A stretch of 64,000 nt of DNA from Chrysogorgia sp. JL179-B06 (lineage: Eukaryota; Cnidaria; Anthozoa; Scleralcyonacea; Chrysogorgiidae). A program made the translations under genes and the position numbers. A model generated the notes under the pieces. That model was not told the origin of the DNA. It saw only the letters and a list, made by a program, of their open reading frames with translations, and did no database searches. Positions 10,212 to 19,610 of this stretch are shown piece by piece; within the stretch, counting starts at the first letter, position 1, and each line of letters opens with the position of its first letter. The stretch covers positions 847,501 through 911,500 of the forward strand of contig JAYKKM010000472.1 in assembly GCA_035772405.1 (NCBI GenBank), written 5' to 3'.

Positions 10212-11703
10212 ATTTCAAGGCAGACGGTACAGTAGCTGTTTCGATTGAACTGTTAACTATGTTGGTAATAACTGGAAATAGTTCAGTTGAGCATTCATTT
10301 AAGACCTTCGCAGGGATTGGGTCAAGAACACATGATTTCTTAGCCAATTTTCTCGTGAGTGCAATCAGCTCTCCAGTAGTTACAGGCGAAAAAGATGCAA
10401 GCGTTGCATTTTTTGGTAGTGAAGTTGTCTCGGTGGTAAGAAGGCGTGTTTGGTTTGTAGATTTTGCTAACAAGTCATTTCTGATAACATCAACCTTATT
10501 GTTAAAAAAGTCTGCAAACATATTTGCAAGTTGGTTAGACGAAGGACATGGTGGATATCTTTTCTCTACTGTCTGTTGATTTCCTTTAAACATGTTGTCG
10601 ATTTTCTTAAAAAGTTCCCCTTGATCTGATCCACATTCGTTTATCATCTCCTTATAGTATTCGGTCTTAGCAGTTGAGATCAGCCTATTCACAACAGCGC
10701 ACTGTTGAGTATACAGCTCTTTATCTACCATAAGTCGAGTAGTCCTCCATCGTCGTTCCAAGTGCCTCCTAACGATCTTCTGTTCTCGAATCTTAGGAGT
10801 ATACCAAGGAGTAACAGGACGTAGTGTTATTGTCTTACTTTTAATAGGTGCATGGATATCCAACAATGCATTGAGTGTGCTTTCATAGGAGTCAACAAGG
10901 TTTGAGGTACAGTTACTAGATGTTTCAAGTAGACCAGATTCTTTTATATTAGCACGAAACAAATCGAAATCAATCGATTTTATGTTTCTAAAACTAACTT
11001 GCTTCTTTATAAGAGGTGGTTTAGCAAGCAAGAGTTTGCAATTTACAGCTGAATGGTCAGAGATAGCGGGATCAAACACATCTACGTTGGTTACAAATTT
11101 GTCGTCTGATCTTGTTAATATTAAATCCAGGGTATGGCCTTTCTTGTGAGTAGCAGTACATACATGGTTTCTATAGTCAAATGATGTAATTAAACTAAGA
11201 AACCTTTTTGCCAGCGTATTGTTTACGTCATTTACATGAAAATTAAAATCTCCCGCTAAGAGAACATTTCCACTACCACATTCTGGAACAAGTTTGTCAA
11301 GTAGGTTAGTGAATTCGCTGAAAAAGGTTGACTCATTCGAATTATTGTTTTTTGACGATGGAGGTCGGTATATAATTATAATTCTTATAGACTTCGATCC
11401 AGATTTCATGATCAGATCCATATATTCAAAGGATGTAAACTTTTCAGTAGTAGAATTTTTCTTAAATTGTAGAGACCTTCTATACACAACATCAACTCCA
11501 CCACCACGAGTTTCTCTTGAGACATGACGAAATGCATAGCCATCTGGAGTAGTCTCATTTATTTCCATTTCATTAATATTTCCAGGAGAAAGCCAGGTTT
11601 CTGTTAACGCTAAGATATCCACCTTGCGGTCTACAATATAGTCATGTACAAGTGAGGCTTTATTTTTTAACGATCTGGTATTCAGTAGACTAAAGTGTAT
11701 CGC
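10180..11703 (-). pseudogene. LINE ORF2 endonuclease segment
   Basis: Codes for the APE-type endonuclease: LLNTRSLKNKASL at the very start (11690), DILALTETWLS, GGGVDVVYR, RPPSSKNNN, LLAGDFNFHVND, the HTLDLILTRSD block and AISDHSAV, then the spacer before RT (VTPWYTPKIREQK, DPIPAKVLNECS). The frame is continuous with the upstream N-terminal domain apart from a TGA at 11704-11706. Confidence 0.92.
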
Positions 11704-12477
11704 TCAACTTGGTTTAAAAGGCGGATCCATAGGTGTGCGACTAATCGTAATCAGGTTATTTCGTATGGGTCGTCTATAAGAAGTGATCACATTCCTACGC
11801 TGTGTTGATATTCTAGTTTGAATGGGATAGCAATGCCCATTGTCCCAATGCTCATTAGTATTCAAAACCGAGCAATAATTGTTCATGCCCTCTTGATAAC
11901 TTGTAAAATTGTATTTCCTCACTCTCGAGTAGATACCACTTGTCTGAAACTGATCAGGACTCCCTAAACTTAATCTATATTGATAGGGCAAAGAGTTCAG
12001 GGCCAGATACTTTGACGATAGTAGATCTGTTTGTAAAAAACAAATCGATCGCGGTATTGTTGTTATAGAAGACAAGAGTAAGCCATCTGATTCTTTGTAT
12101 TTCGTTTTCAACTCCGAAAATGGTCCAGGATTCGGCGATATATCCATACAAACCGTTAAATCAGTAACAAAAAGTGTAGAGGGAAGCGCCAAACATGTAG
12201 ACCCATGCTTAGAATGCTTGACTAAGGCAGACGATATAGTATATTGTGTTTGTAAATTCTGTCTCCTCACAATAACACGAACGCCAAGATGAAAATGTTT
12301 ACATTCAGTATGCGTTGAAATCAGGTCATCGGTACCCAATCCATCAATATCCCTTAAGTAGAAGTACTTAGGAACATTAGACAATCCACCAAATAGTATC
12401 TTGTTATCAATTAGAACTAAAATTAGAAGAATTACTGGGAGCTTTGAAATTTCACCAGCCATTGGCGGATATTTCAC
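11704..12477 (-). CDS. N-terminal domain of the LINE polyprotein with 2A-like motif
   Basis: A 257-residue N-terminal extension in frame with the endonuclease. A hydrophobic stretch lies near residues 12-32. The segment FVTDLTVCMDISPNPGP ends with NPGP, the signature of 2A-like ribosome-skipping peptides found in CR1/L2-type elements of invertebrates; the usual Asp-x-Glu-x is here Asp-Ile-Ser-Pro, so activity is doubtful. The remainder is Ser/Arg rich with no recognised domain. The real start may lie elsewhere because the insertion boundary falls at about the same place. Confidence 0.6.
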   Translation of the reverse strand: MKYPPMAGEISKLPVILLILVLIDNKILFGGLSNVPKYFYLRDIDGLGTDDLISTHTECKHFHLGVRVIVRRQNLQTQYTISSALVKHSKHGSTCLALPSTLFVTDLTVCMDISPNPGPFSELKTKYKESDGLLLSSITTIPRSICFLQTDLLSSKYLALNSLPYQYRLSLGSPDQFQTSGIYSRVRKYNFTSYQEGMNNYCSVLNTNEHWDNGHCYPIQTRISTQRRNVITSYRRPIRNNLITISRTPMDPPFKPS

Positions 12478-12484
12478 TTATTTT

Positions 12485-14695
12485 TTTAATGCGAGCAAAC
12501 TGCACAAGTTATTCAAGACTCCGCTCACGGCTTGGCCATCAGCATTGCAGAAATTTGCTTGTCATGCAGAGCAATCCCAAGTACATCGCACTGCTACAAT
12601 ACGCTCATCTCAGTATAAACTGCACATGGAAAACAAGGCAACACCCATTGACGTTCAGATAGACAATCTGAAAGCTGAACAAATTGAGAAAAAAAGAAAG
12701 AAGCTGCGACCGATCATTGATGATGTTATCCTTTGTGGACGACAAAATATACCATTACGAGGTCATCGAGATGACGCCAAACATCTGACTGATGAGAAGG
12801 CAAATCCGGCTAATTTTCTGGAAATACTCACGTACGGAGCCAGGCGCACAAACACTACATTGGATGACTACCTCAGTGGTGCTCGATCCTCGCAATGCTA
12901 CATATGTATGTCAAACTACGCAGAACAATATCATTGATATTCACGGCGAAATGCTGACCAAAAGCATAGTGAGATAGATTGAAGGTGCAAAATTATTTTC
13001 TGCATTGGCAGATGAAGCCACCGACTGCTCTAACATCAGCAAATGTCTCTTGTTATTAGATTTATTGACAAGAAACTATTAGTCAGGGAAGAGTTTCTCA
13101 GGTTTGTACCTTGTAAGCTAGGGTTGTCTGGAGAGGCAATTTCAGATAGCATTGTGAGTGTTATTGGGAAACTTGGTTTGTCGATGACATTTTGTCAGAT
13201 GAATGGGCAGGTAATATGGCTGGTAGAATTTCTGGGGCTGCAGCGAGAATTCAGGCCGCCCACAGCAACGCAATATACTGTACGTCCATTGCAATTCTCA
13301 TAAATTAAATTTGTGTGTTGCTTCATGTTGTCAATTGCAGTTAGTTAGGAATATGATGGATCATGTGAGAGTTACTTCTGCGTTTTTCAGTGTTTCTCCA
13401 AAGCGGTTTGATTTGCTTCAAAAGAAAATCAAAGAGATTTTGCCGCAGGCTCGCCATAGTCATGTCATTGATGTTTGTCGTACCAGGTGGGTTGAAAGAA
13501 TTGATGGTCTTGGTGTTTTTATTGAACTTTTCTCGGCAATTGTTGATTCTTTGGAGGAGATAGAGCATAATAGCGAGGGTCAGTGGCATTTGTCATACTC
13601 TAGTATCTTTTCAGTTTGTGGTCTGTTTAGTGATTGTATCCAGTTGTCTTGAGGTTACCAGACCCATAACTAAGCAACTGCAGTCAGCTTCGTTTGATGC
13701 TGGGGCGGCCCGTGAGAAAGTGTCACTCCTGTATGTTATGCTTGAGAAGATGCGGTCTGATATTGATGTATTTAATAAACGAGCAGCAGTGTTTTATCAG
13801 ATATAAAACACGAGGGCGTAGCCCGAGTGTTTTAGATCTGATAAAACACGTGCTGCGAGTTTATTAAACGGCTTCAAACACAACCCATTTGATAAGTTCA
13901 TTGGCGTAATTTTGAAAATCGATGTTGTCTAAGCCGAGAAAATCAAAGATAAAGTTTATGTAAATCAGGACGAATCTTTATCACATTTAAAGACACGATA
14001 CGGTAGTGATTTTCTTTTGTCTTTTCGTCATGAATTATTAATGAGTGTTTGAAATGGTACGAGAAAGCAGTTAAGCTAGCAGAAAGTATCGGAACGATCC
14101 CATCCATGCCTAGAACAGTCAATCGCCAGATCCATCGAGAGAATGTCCAAGCATTATCAGTCCCGTTCCTTGACCATATGATTGGACAAATACATTCTCA
14201 TTTCTCCGAATAAAATCTCGATGTCATGGATGCACTCTACGGTATGCCAAATAATGTGGTTTCCAACCCAGATTGGAAAGCTGAATTCACACGCTTTCTT
14301 GAAAAGTACGAGGAGGACTTGCCGGAGCCTAGTTATCTCGATACAGAGCTGGAGATGTGGAGAGCGAACGATGTCATCAGATTGAGGGTACTTTACCGGC
14401 CACTCTTCAAGATCTACTACCTTTTATCGACAATCTATCTTTCCCAAATATTTTAACAGCCTTTAGAATATTTGGAACAATTCCAGTTACTACTTGTACC
14501 TGCGAACGTTCAATTTCTTCCTTACGACGACTAAAAACCTATTTGAGAAACTCGATGACAGAGAGCCGTTTAAATGGGCTTGCTTTGCTTAATGTTCATA
14601 GGGATATTAAATTGGACATTGAATTGGTTATAAACCGTTTCGCAATAACGCATCCGCGAAGAATGATGCTCGCTATAATGATGTTCGATATTTGA
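12485..14695 (+). pseudogene. hAT transposase, 3-prime part (DDE core remnants and dimerisation domain)
   Basis: Continuation of the hAT gene. Recognisable blocks in order: FACHAEQSQVHRTAT, VILCGRQNIPLRGHRDD (about 12725-12785), a frameshift near 12880, GAKLFSALADEATDCSN with an in-frame stop before it, REEFLRFVPCKLGLSGEAIS, SCQLQLVRNMMDHVRVTSAF, RTRWVERIDG, then a palindromic insertion at 13771-13868, and finally the C-terminal hAT dimerisation domain at 14400-14690 (FRIFGTIPVTTCTCERSISS, RRLKTYLRNSMTESRLNGLA). Several stops and frameshifts occur, so it is inactive. ZMYM1-like hAT family; the catalytic triad cannot be fully traced. Confidence 0.85.
13771..13868. repeat. 98-bp near-perfect palindrome inside the hAT gene
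   Basis: Arms TTTAATAAACGAGCAGCAG... and ...CTGCGAGTTTATTAAA fold into a long hairpin with centre GAGGGCGTAGCCCGA. It breaks the transposase reading frame, so it was inserted later. It resembles the palindrome at 36408-36514. Confidence 0.85.
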
Positions 14696-14747
14696 ACGAA
14701 ACAAGAAAAAGGCTCAAACTTTATATGTACAGTAGATGATTATATTC

Positions 14748-15445
14748 CATCAGCTCCGCTGAGGCTGTCGAAACATCAATCACCAACAATAGTCTTTCTC
14801 AAGTCAAGACTACAACAACCTGGACCATCAACTTCACACATCTATAATGATACTCCTGGGTTCAATCCATTTATTTTACTACGATCTTTTGGACGACAGA
14901 GCGACTTGACTCTACATTAATATGACCTCCGCAGAGGCCGTCAAAACGTCAGTCACTGTAACAATAGTATTTCTCAAGACTACAACAACCTGGATGATCA
15001 ACTTCACACTTCTATAATGATACTCCTGAGTTCAATCCATTTATTTTACTACGATCTTTTGGACGACAGAGCGAATTGACTCTGCATGAAGATGACCTCT
15101 GCCGAGGCTGTTGAAACATCAGTCACTAACAATGGTCTTGCTCAAGACTACAACAACCCGGATGATCAACTGGACGACAGAGCGACTTGTCTCTATTAAT
15201 ATGACCTCCGCTGAGGCCGTCGAAACGTCGGCCACTAACAATTGTCTTTCGCTAGACTATAATAACCTGGGCGATCAACTTCACACATCTATAATGATAC
15301 TCCTGGGTTCAATCCATTTATTTTATTACAATATTTTGGACGACAGAGCCACTTCTCCATGTCGGTCACCAACAATTGTCTTTCGCAAGACTAGAACAAC
15401 CTGGACAATCAACTATACTCCTGGGTTCAAACCATTTACTGTACT
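14748..15445. repeat. About 170-bp tandem repeat, four to five degenerate units
   Basis: Units recur at about 14754, 14924, 15094 and 15203, the last two with internal deletions. Each unit has a GAGGC(C/T)GT(C/T)GAAAC block, CAAGACTACAACAACC and CCATTTATTTTA. No coding potential is supported. Confidence 0.85.
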
Positions 15446-16926
15446 GTGTAGTACAGTAGAAGAAATATTTCTGACGTAATTATCTATATAGTCATGATGG
15501 TTGGACATCCAGCAAGACTAAAAACAAGACTTGTCAAAGGGCGGATGAGCTCTTAGGAGCCAACGGCCATCCAACAAACCTGTAGCCTGCTGCAACTAGC
15601 ATCAGAGAGGCAATGCTTCAGCCTGGGAAAGTTTGAACATCGCACTTTTCCAAAATAGCAACCTGAAAAAAGGGCTTTCTAGGGCCAATCACCCAGTTCG
15701 CCTCTCAGACCAGGTAAAGCCTGAGAAACCAATGATTACGAAAACCACAAGAAAGAAACCAAATACGCCGAAGACAGATGGGCGGCGATCTTTTAAAGAC
15801 AGAGTGTGACGGGCCAAATTTTGGTCATCTGCCATCCAGATGAAAGACGAATGAATGTGAGTCATGAAAACATTAATTTCCATATAGGGTCTATCTTATA
15901 AATAGTTTACTAAAATACTTTAGTTTGTTTTGCTACAGATATGCTGCTTTTCAAAACAAGCGAAATCAAAGCTAGTGGAAGTATATCTTATAACAAATAC
16001 AAAGAGAAAAATGCAGATAGATAATAAATCTCCTAAATATAATGAAATATACTGTTAAAATGTACATATATAAACGTTTACATTTCTTAAGAAATATCTC
16101 TCAAAATGCAGGAAATGGCGATATCCAAAATTTTCCGGGGGGCATGACCCCCTACCCCCTAGATTGTACACTTCCCATATAAGCCACGGTCAGAATTTTA
16201 GTTGGATCCGCCCCCTAGTACTGGTATTTTAGTTTACATCCAGATCTATGTACGGCCTTGTGCGATTTGTTATTGTCAGAGACTACAAATATGCAGTCTG
16301 GGCACTGGGGACCATAGATGGGGAAAAGAAACTCTAGGGGTGTTACTGCAGAACCTATTTCTAGTTCTAACAAGTTTCCCTCAGTTGGTAGGGCAGTAAA
16401 AGAAATATAAATTTTAGCATTTGAATGAAACCATGGTCGATTGACTAGCGTATTTGACACTCAAAGTGCTTCAATATTTCTGAAACGATTGTAGTGTCTG
16501 TGTTTAAATCAATCTTAAGGAACAGTTCTCATATCTCCGCGAGTTACCGTCGTCCTGAAGACGTAAAAATACTCTCAGTGGCGTTGTAAACAGAATGAGG
16601 ACGGTGTTGAGATTACTCTAAGGAATAAAAATTATTTTGTTTTAACAACGTCCTCGTCCTAGGTTGCCATCGTAGATGTTCAGGTCCCTTAGGCTATACT
16701 TGATGGGGGAGTCAATTTTGCGATGCGTGTTATGTAAATGAATACTGTTATTGTATCTTAAAATCTACTGTTTTTGGAATATTTAGGAATCTTGTTTTTG
16801 AAAAAGTTGTGTAGAGCAATTGAATTTTTACGAAACGATTGCATAGATTGCGTTTCTCGGTCCTAGCAGTTTCATGTTATATCTTAATTATAGATTCCCG
16901 TTAACAAGTATCCAGGAATATGTGAC
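15446..16926. other. Non-coding stretch with dispersed-repeat pieces
   Basis: No gene supported. Positions 16090-16160 hold AAAATGCAGGAAATGGC and TTTTCCGGGG blocks of a repeat also seen near 4700. A TACTGGTATTTTAGTTTACAT segment at 16219 recurs at 17230, and a TATTTCTAGT-containing segment at 16320-16370 recurs near 17310 and 55460. Confidence 0.45.
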
Positions 16927-17034
16927 ATGTCATCACGAGGAAGCAAGGTTATTGTTGTGGACCCAAATGACAACGATAGAGTTTTAGTTTGTGTAAGAAA
17001 TAATGGAGATTTCGCGCCTCGAGAGTATTGGACA
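16927..17034 (+). CDS. Candidate first exon of an unrecognised gene
   Basis: ATG at 16927 opens exactly 36 codons (MSSRGSKVIVVDPNDNDRVL and on to EYWT) and ends at a strong donor, ACA/GTAAGT, in phase 0. The peptide is compositionally normal, without repeats or transposon motifs. No downstream exon could be matched within the next kilobase, so it is either a relic or an exon of a gene disrupted by later insertions. Function unknown. Confidence 0.35.
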
Positions 17035-18080
17035 GTAAGTGTAACTGCTTGGTATCAATAGGAACTTTTTATTTTACATCCAAATGTCGTTATTAGGAAA
17101 AAGATTGAAAACAAGGATCCTGCATGTGTCATTATCATTGTCAATGTTGTGGTTATAAAGTTTAAGAAACCTTTCATTTCTCTTTGTTATTAATCTAGCC
17201 TCTAAACTTGATAATTTGTTTTAGTTGGTACTGGTATTTTAGTTTACATACTTACGACAAACCGGGGTGGGGTGGAGGTAGACAATAAGGGCGGGGGGTT
17301 ATTGCGGAACGTATTTCTAGTATCACTACTCTCAGCATCAGCAGCATGCTCAGCCAATCTTCCTGTTGAAGTTATAACGACCAGTAGTCATGTGGAGGTA
17401 CGATGATAAGTTTGTCTGACTGTTGTGTAAGTCATCCTGAATGACCTTTGTGAGATGTGGTTGTTTGTTGTTGGACTATCCCAATATGCGGTCACACATA
17501 CATACATACTTTCTCTTACGATCAGTCACATGATTTACACTACACAGACAATATATAACATCTATATATACATACCAGGGTCGTACCCCAGACTACTGAT
17601 CGTTTTAGACCGGTCGTGCTCGCTCTCACAGGTTGACCACACCTTAAAAATAGGACACCCCTGAAAAAAAAGCTCTGATTGATCGAGATTGGCTAAGAGC
17701 TGGGTCCAGTCTTGTACACATGAAAAAATTAATATAACTACTCTGCATCAGCATCATACTCAGCCAATCTTCCTGTTGAAGTTATTATGAAAGCAGCTGG
17801 ATGGTAAAGCAAAAGCATATTTGGAACGTTTTATGACAAACCAATATAAGTAACATGTACTTATAGCAATGTAAAACAGTAAATTGTTTTGTTGTGAACG
17901 AATTTGCAGTTCATGAACACATTGTTTTAAAATCTTCGTAGCGACTAGACTATGAAAGTAGAATTAGAAAATTAAGAGGCTGACATGTTAGGTGAGTTGG
18001 ATTGAAATTGTACGAATTATTGGTCAGGAGCAGACAAGTCACTTTAAAGTTTGATTTGAATATTCAATTTGAAGCAAAGT
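17035..18080. other. Non-coding stretch with a short direct repeat
   Basis: A block of about 65 bp containing GCTCAGCCAATCTTCCTG and TTGAAGTTAT occurs at about 17325-17385 and again at about 17735-17795 in the same orientation. Otherwise nothing recognisable. Confidence 0.5.
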
Positions 18081-18283
18081 TCAATGTTGCCAATTAGAAT
18101 CCACCAGCCTCATTTGCTTCCTGTAACCATTTTTCTTCTGTCTTATTTGTCTGCAGTTTTTCTTAGAGGTATCAGAGCTCTTTCGGCGCGAGTACCGAAT
18201 CATGTCATTGTCCATCTTTCTGCATGCTTTTGTAGGATGGATTCCAGGGTCAATGCCAAGATATTCTAACACAGAGCCGAAAA
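18081..18283 (-). pseudogene. Mutator-like transposase, C-terminal piece (inverted)
   Basis: On the minus strand the sequence reads VLEYLGIDPGIHPTKACRKM, then RYSRRKSSDTSKK and a basic tail. This LG-PG-HT--AC pattern with a following Ser/Lys-rich segment is the C-terminal end of the Mutator-like transposase domain proteins common in cnidarians. The neighbouring plus-strand piece carries the preceding part of the same domain, so the two halves are now head to head. Confidence 0.55.
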
Positions 18284-18310
18284 ATTATTTATTTTGCAAT
18301 CACCATCTAG

Positions 18311-18541
18311 CCTGTGTTTGAAGCACTTACTGCAGAGGAATTATTAACTGCTTGTATCCATGGTGGCACACAAAACCAAAATGAAGCATTCAATTCCTTG
18401 TTTTGGCACCATGCTACCAATGAGACCCACTCCAGTCGCCCTACTGTTGAATTGGCAACTTATATAGCAGTGGGTCACTTCAATGATGGATCCAGAAGAA
18501 TTTGCACGAAAACGTGCGAAAACAAAGATGGTTTCCATTGA
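18311..18541 (+). pseudogene. Mutator-like transposase, internal piece
   Basis: Reads LTAEELLTACIHGGTQNQNE, then FNSLFWHHA and TVELATYIAVGHFNDGS. The C-x-x-G-x-TQN-x-NE-x-x-N-x-x-W block and the VGHFNDG end are characteristic of the C-terminal half of Mutator-like transposases of invertebrates. The protein should continue directly into the segment found in the opposite orientation at 18081-18283, so an inversion or two fragments explain the arrangement. It carries no start and ends at a stop. Confidence 0.6.
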
Positions 18542-18808
18542 AACGACATTCTAAGTGGACAACATAACCAAATGGTTAATTTAAGAAAATAAGAAATATT
18601 TTCCAACAAGTTTTTTTGAGAAAAAGTACAATAGTTCTATATAATGATGTAATTGCTTACATGAGTAACTAGCTTTAGGCATACATGAAGTACTTGCCAA
18701 CAGAACTGTACATCTTCACTGGTATACTATGCCTATGGACATTATCAATAGTTATATAATAGCTCATTATATAATAGCTCATCATCATGTCAAGATAAAT
18801 GGATTTGG

Positions 18809-19249
18809 TCAACCAACAAAGCCAACACCTACGAAGCCGCTTGAAACTAATAGAACATTTTTGCTCGGGTTACGTATGGCGCATGATATATGGATTGCTA
18901 TGATTTTACAGGCTACACATGTCAGCGATATTGGTCTATAGTTCGCTGGCACTTGCCCCGTCTTGTAGGATTTATTGTAGATTATTGTCAGTATATTAGC
19001 AGCTGTAGTAGCCAGTTCCTTTAGGATCCTAGGCCTGATTTGATCTGGTCCTGCTGCTTGGTGGATCTTTAGATTTAGCAGTAATTCCAGGACACCTACC
19101 TCTGATATTTCAATATCAGGCATACTTGGGTGAGGTGAGATAGCTGGCAACAGATCTTGTTGTATGCAAACTTCCGGCTTGGTGTTGAGACTGGCTTGGT
19201 GATGCTGCACCTGTTGGAAGGAATAAGAAATATGAATCAGTGGAATCAT
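18809..19249 (-). pseudogene. Non-LTR reverse transcriptase fragment with internal deletion
   Basis: Encodes the region before and at the start of an RT domain: ISEVGVLELLLNLKIHQAAG then PDQIRPRILKELA and YKTGQVP, joined directly to NYRPISLTCVACKI. The WKxAxVxPIxKKG segment normally found between VP and NYRPIS is missing, so a short deletion fused the two. The remainder of the RT is absent. Remnant of a jockey/CR1-like LINE. Confidence 0.7.
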
Positions 19250-19610
19250 TCGTTATTTTGTAATTTTTTTTGTGATGCATAGTGCGATACTGAGACAACC
19301 AATGGCCAGGGCAAAGCAAGCTTCACAATCCCATGGCCGAGGTCCAAAAATCACTTTAATACATGTCAGGCATTGCCTGACATACCAGATATTAAGCTGA
19401 TAAGAACAGATACTTTTTTCTTTTGAAAGAAAACTGTACATAATATTTCCTTACATGCCCATACTAATTCCAAATTCGTTATTTTCCTTTACATAATCAT
19501 CCATTATTCTATTTTTGATTTTTCTCTCTTCATTGTCTCGAATAGATTTTCTGGTGGCAGTTTTTTGTTTAGGATTTTTTGGTTTCTAGATTGCCAAAGC
19601 ATGCTTATTG

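Larger units (their letters stand above)
8641..12480 (-). mobile_element. L2/CR1-like non-LTR retrotransposon inserted in the hAT gene
   Basis: A nearly full-length LINE on the minus strand. Its 3-prime end is an (ATT)n microsatellite at 8641-8664, followed inward by a tail with TATATAGCGCTT and GGCGCTTTAC blocks typical of L2/CR1-like 3-prime UTRs. One continuous reading frame runs from 12477 through N-terminal domain, endonuclease, RT and C-terminal domain, broken by one in-frame TGA (11704) and frameshifts near 10200 and 9015. The hAT coding sequence matches up on both sides, which fixes the insertion boundaries to within a few bases; a target-site duplication is not evident. Confidence 0.88.

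Noticed and set aside
14748..15445. Hammerhead ribozyme in the 170-bp tandem repeat
   Set aside because: CCGTCGAAACGTC looks ribozyme-like, but there is no CTGANGA core and no stem II.
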